Shown here: piece after piece, positions 63,334 through 64,000 of the stretch | Layout of the letters: every line of letters starts with the position of its first letter | How positions within the stretch are numbered: position 1 is the first letter of the stretch | Assembly: GCF_009649225.1 (NCBI RefSeq) | Contig: NZ_WJPP01000002.1 | Span: 62,001-126,000, forward strand | DNA: 64,000 nucleotides | Source: Spiribacter salilacus | Lineage (GTDB): Bacteria > Pseudomonadota > Gammaproteobacteria > Nitrococcales > Nitrococcaceae | Direction: 5' to 3' | Position numbers and translations under genes: made by a program | The notes under the pieces: model-generated | The model's database searches: none | Told to the model about the DNA's origin: nothing | Seen by the model: the letters and a program-made list of their open reading frames with translations, nothing else

Positions 63334-63731
63334 GCAACCTCCTGTAACGCTCGACGAAGCCGACGCAAATCCTCCCAAACGCGCGCTTTAGCCAGTGGCG
63401 CACGCAGTAGTTCGGCCGGTGTTTTTGTGACTAAGACAATAGGACCTTGGCCCTGCAGCGATGCAGCGGCTTGTTCACCTAAAACAAGCCAAACGGGCGA
63501 GGGCGGTGTCTGCGCAAGCGCTTTTTCTGTAGAAGTGGCAATCTGCACATCAGCGCCTACAGTCAAACCAATAGCGGCGAGCATTGCGTCTAACAACTTA
63601 GCCTCTGGCCCTTTTAACACTCCGTCTGAGATAACTTGTAGTGGCACAGGCGCCGGCGCCATTTGCCGCTGCCAACGCGTAATCCCCATGGCATCTAAAG
63701 CGGCCTGCTGACTGTGGCTAAGCCCTTGCAT
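63330..63731 (-). CDS. holD: DNA polymerase III psi subunit (HolD-like)
   Basis: 133 residues from the ATG at 63731. AALDAMGITRWQRQ resembles the N-terminal LGITQW of HolD, and TPAELLRAPLAKARVWEDLRRL the C-terminal SPALTDLRANPTARAALW. Similarity is short, as usual for this variable subunit; position directly before rimI is the strongest support. It would bridge chi to the clamp loader. Confidence 0.75.
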   Translation of the reverse strand: MQGLSHSQQAALDAMGITRWQRQMAPAPVPLQVISDGVLKGPEAKLLDAMLAAIGLTVGADVQIATSTEKALAQTPPSPVWLVLGEQAAASLQGQGPIVLVTKTPAELLRAPLAKARVWEDLRRLRRALQEVA

Positions 63732-63744
63732 GCTCTTGCGCGCG

Positions 63745-64000
63745 TTACACGCCCTCCGCCTGTGGGTGAGTGCGCTCGCCCGTGTTACGCAGGCGATTGA
63801 GGGCATTGAGATAAGCCTTGGCAGAGGCAATCACAATATCTGTATCGGCGCCTTGCCCGTTAACCACACGACCACCGCGCTCCAACCGAACGGTAACTTC
63901 ACCCTGTGCATCGGTACCCGAAGTAATATTATTGACCGAGTACAGCAGAAGTTCAGCGCGCACGCCAAGAATACCGTCAATGGCCTTAAAAGCTGCATCA
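63745..64000 (-). CDS. leuA: 2-isopropylmalate synthase, C-terminal end only
   Basis: About 85 codons are visible; the 5' part lies beyond the window. [70 protein letters not shown] is the LeuA C-terminal allosteric (leucine-binding) domain of the long-form enzyme. First step of leucine synthesis. It ends 13 bases before holD. Confidence 0.95.
   Translation of the reverse strand, partial: DAAFKAIDGILGVRAELLLYSVNNITSGTDAQGEVTVRLERGGRVVNGQGADTDIVIASAKAYLNALNRLRNTGERTHPQAEGV

Overview
The window is a compact, almost fully coding stretch of a gammaproteobacterial chromosome. The markers are RecBCD, LptFG, PcnB, Hfq/HflX/HflKC, pol III chi and psi subunits, and the order amiC-mutL-miaA-hfq-hflX-hflK-hflC. 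I cannot settle the genus; a marine or moderately halophilic gammaproteobacterium is only an impression.

Layout. 0-2 kb: ybaB and dnaX behind the small SRP RNA (ffs). 2-9.3 kb: a chromate-type transporter, a ubiquinone-type FAD hydroxylase, a membrane sulfatase-like protein, lon with a sigma-32-like promoter, and an Rpn nuclease gene with a predicted second gene inside it. 9.4-18.3 kb: recC-recB-recD. 18.2-19.7 kb: a D-amino-acid dehydrogenase gene behind a tandem glycine riboswitch. 19.7-26.3 kb: a cobalamin-binding-like protein, two poorly known genes, DUF423, an MsbA-like ABC exporter, and a bactofilin / M23 peptidase / bactofilin module. 26.3-38.7 kb: one long leftward run of core genes (nnrD, tsaE, amiC, mutL, miaA, hfq, hflX, hflK, hflC, DUF2065, hisZ, purA). 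38.7-45.4 kb: queG, then pcnB-folK-deoxynucleoside kinase-panB-panC-pgi.

45.5-52.4 kb: a 6.9 kb element integrated in the 3' half of tRNA-Glu(CTC), bounded by perfect 46-bp direct repeats (attL/attR). It carries a tyrosine integrase, an AlpA-like excisionase/regulator, a lambda-O-like initiator whose gene contains four palindromic iterons, small and large terminase subunits with tiny overlapping genes between and after them, and a coiled-coil protein before a strong terminator. It has no portal, capsid, tail or lysis gene, so it looks like an autonomous phage satellite that brings its own full terminase. To its right lies debris of an older related element (a diverged copy of the attachment flank) and a decayed HicB-like/RelE-like pair.

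53-64 kb: an IalB-like protein, RDD protein, lptF-lptG, holC-valS, a CbiM-like permease, DUF945, DUF2970, a UMF1-type MFS transporter, rimI, holD and the 3' end of leuA.

The strongest items to follow up are the terminase-bearing satellite with its internal origin, the Rpn gene-within-gene (perfect internal Shine-Dalgarno plus a variable-type four-residue repeat), the glycine riboswitch ahead of dadA, and two genes (hflX and the ABC exporter) whose conserved N termini have no AUG/GUG/UUG start.
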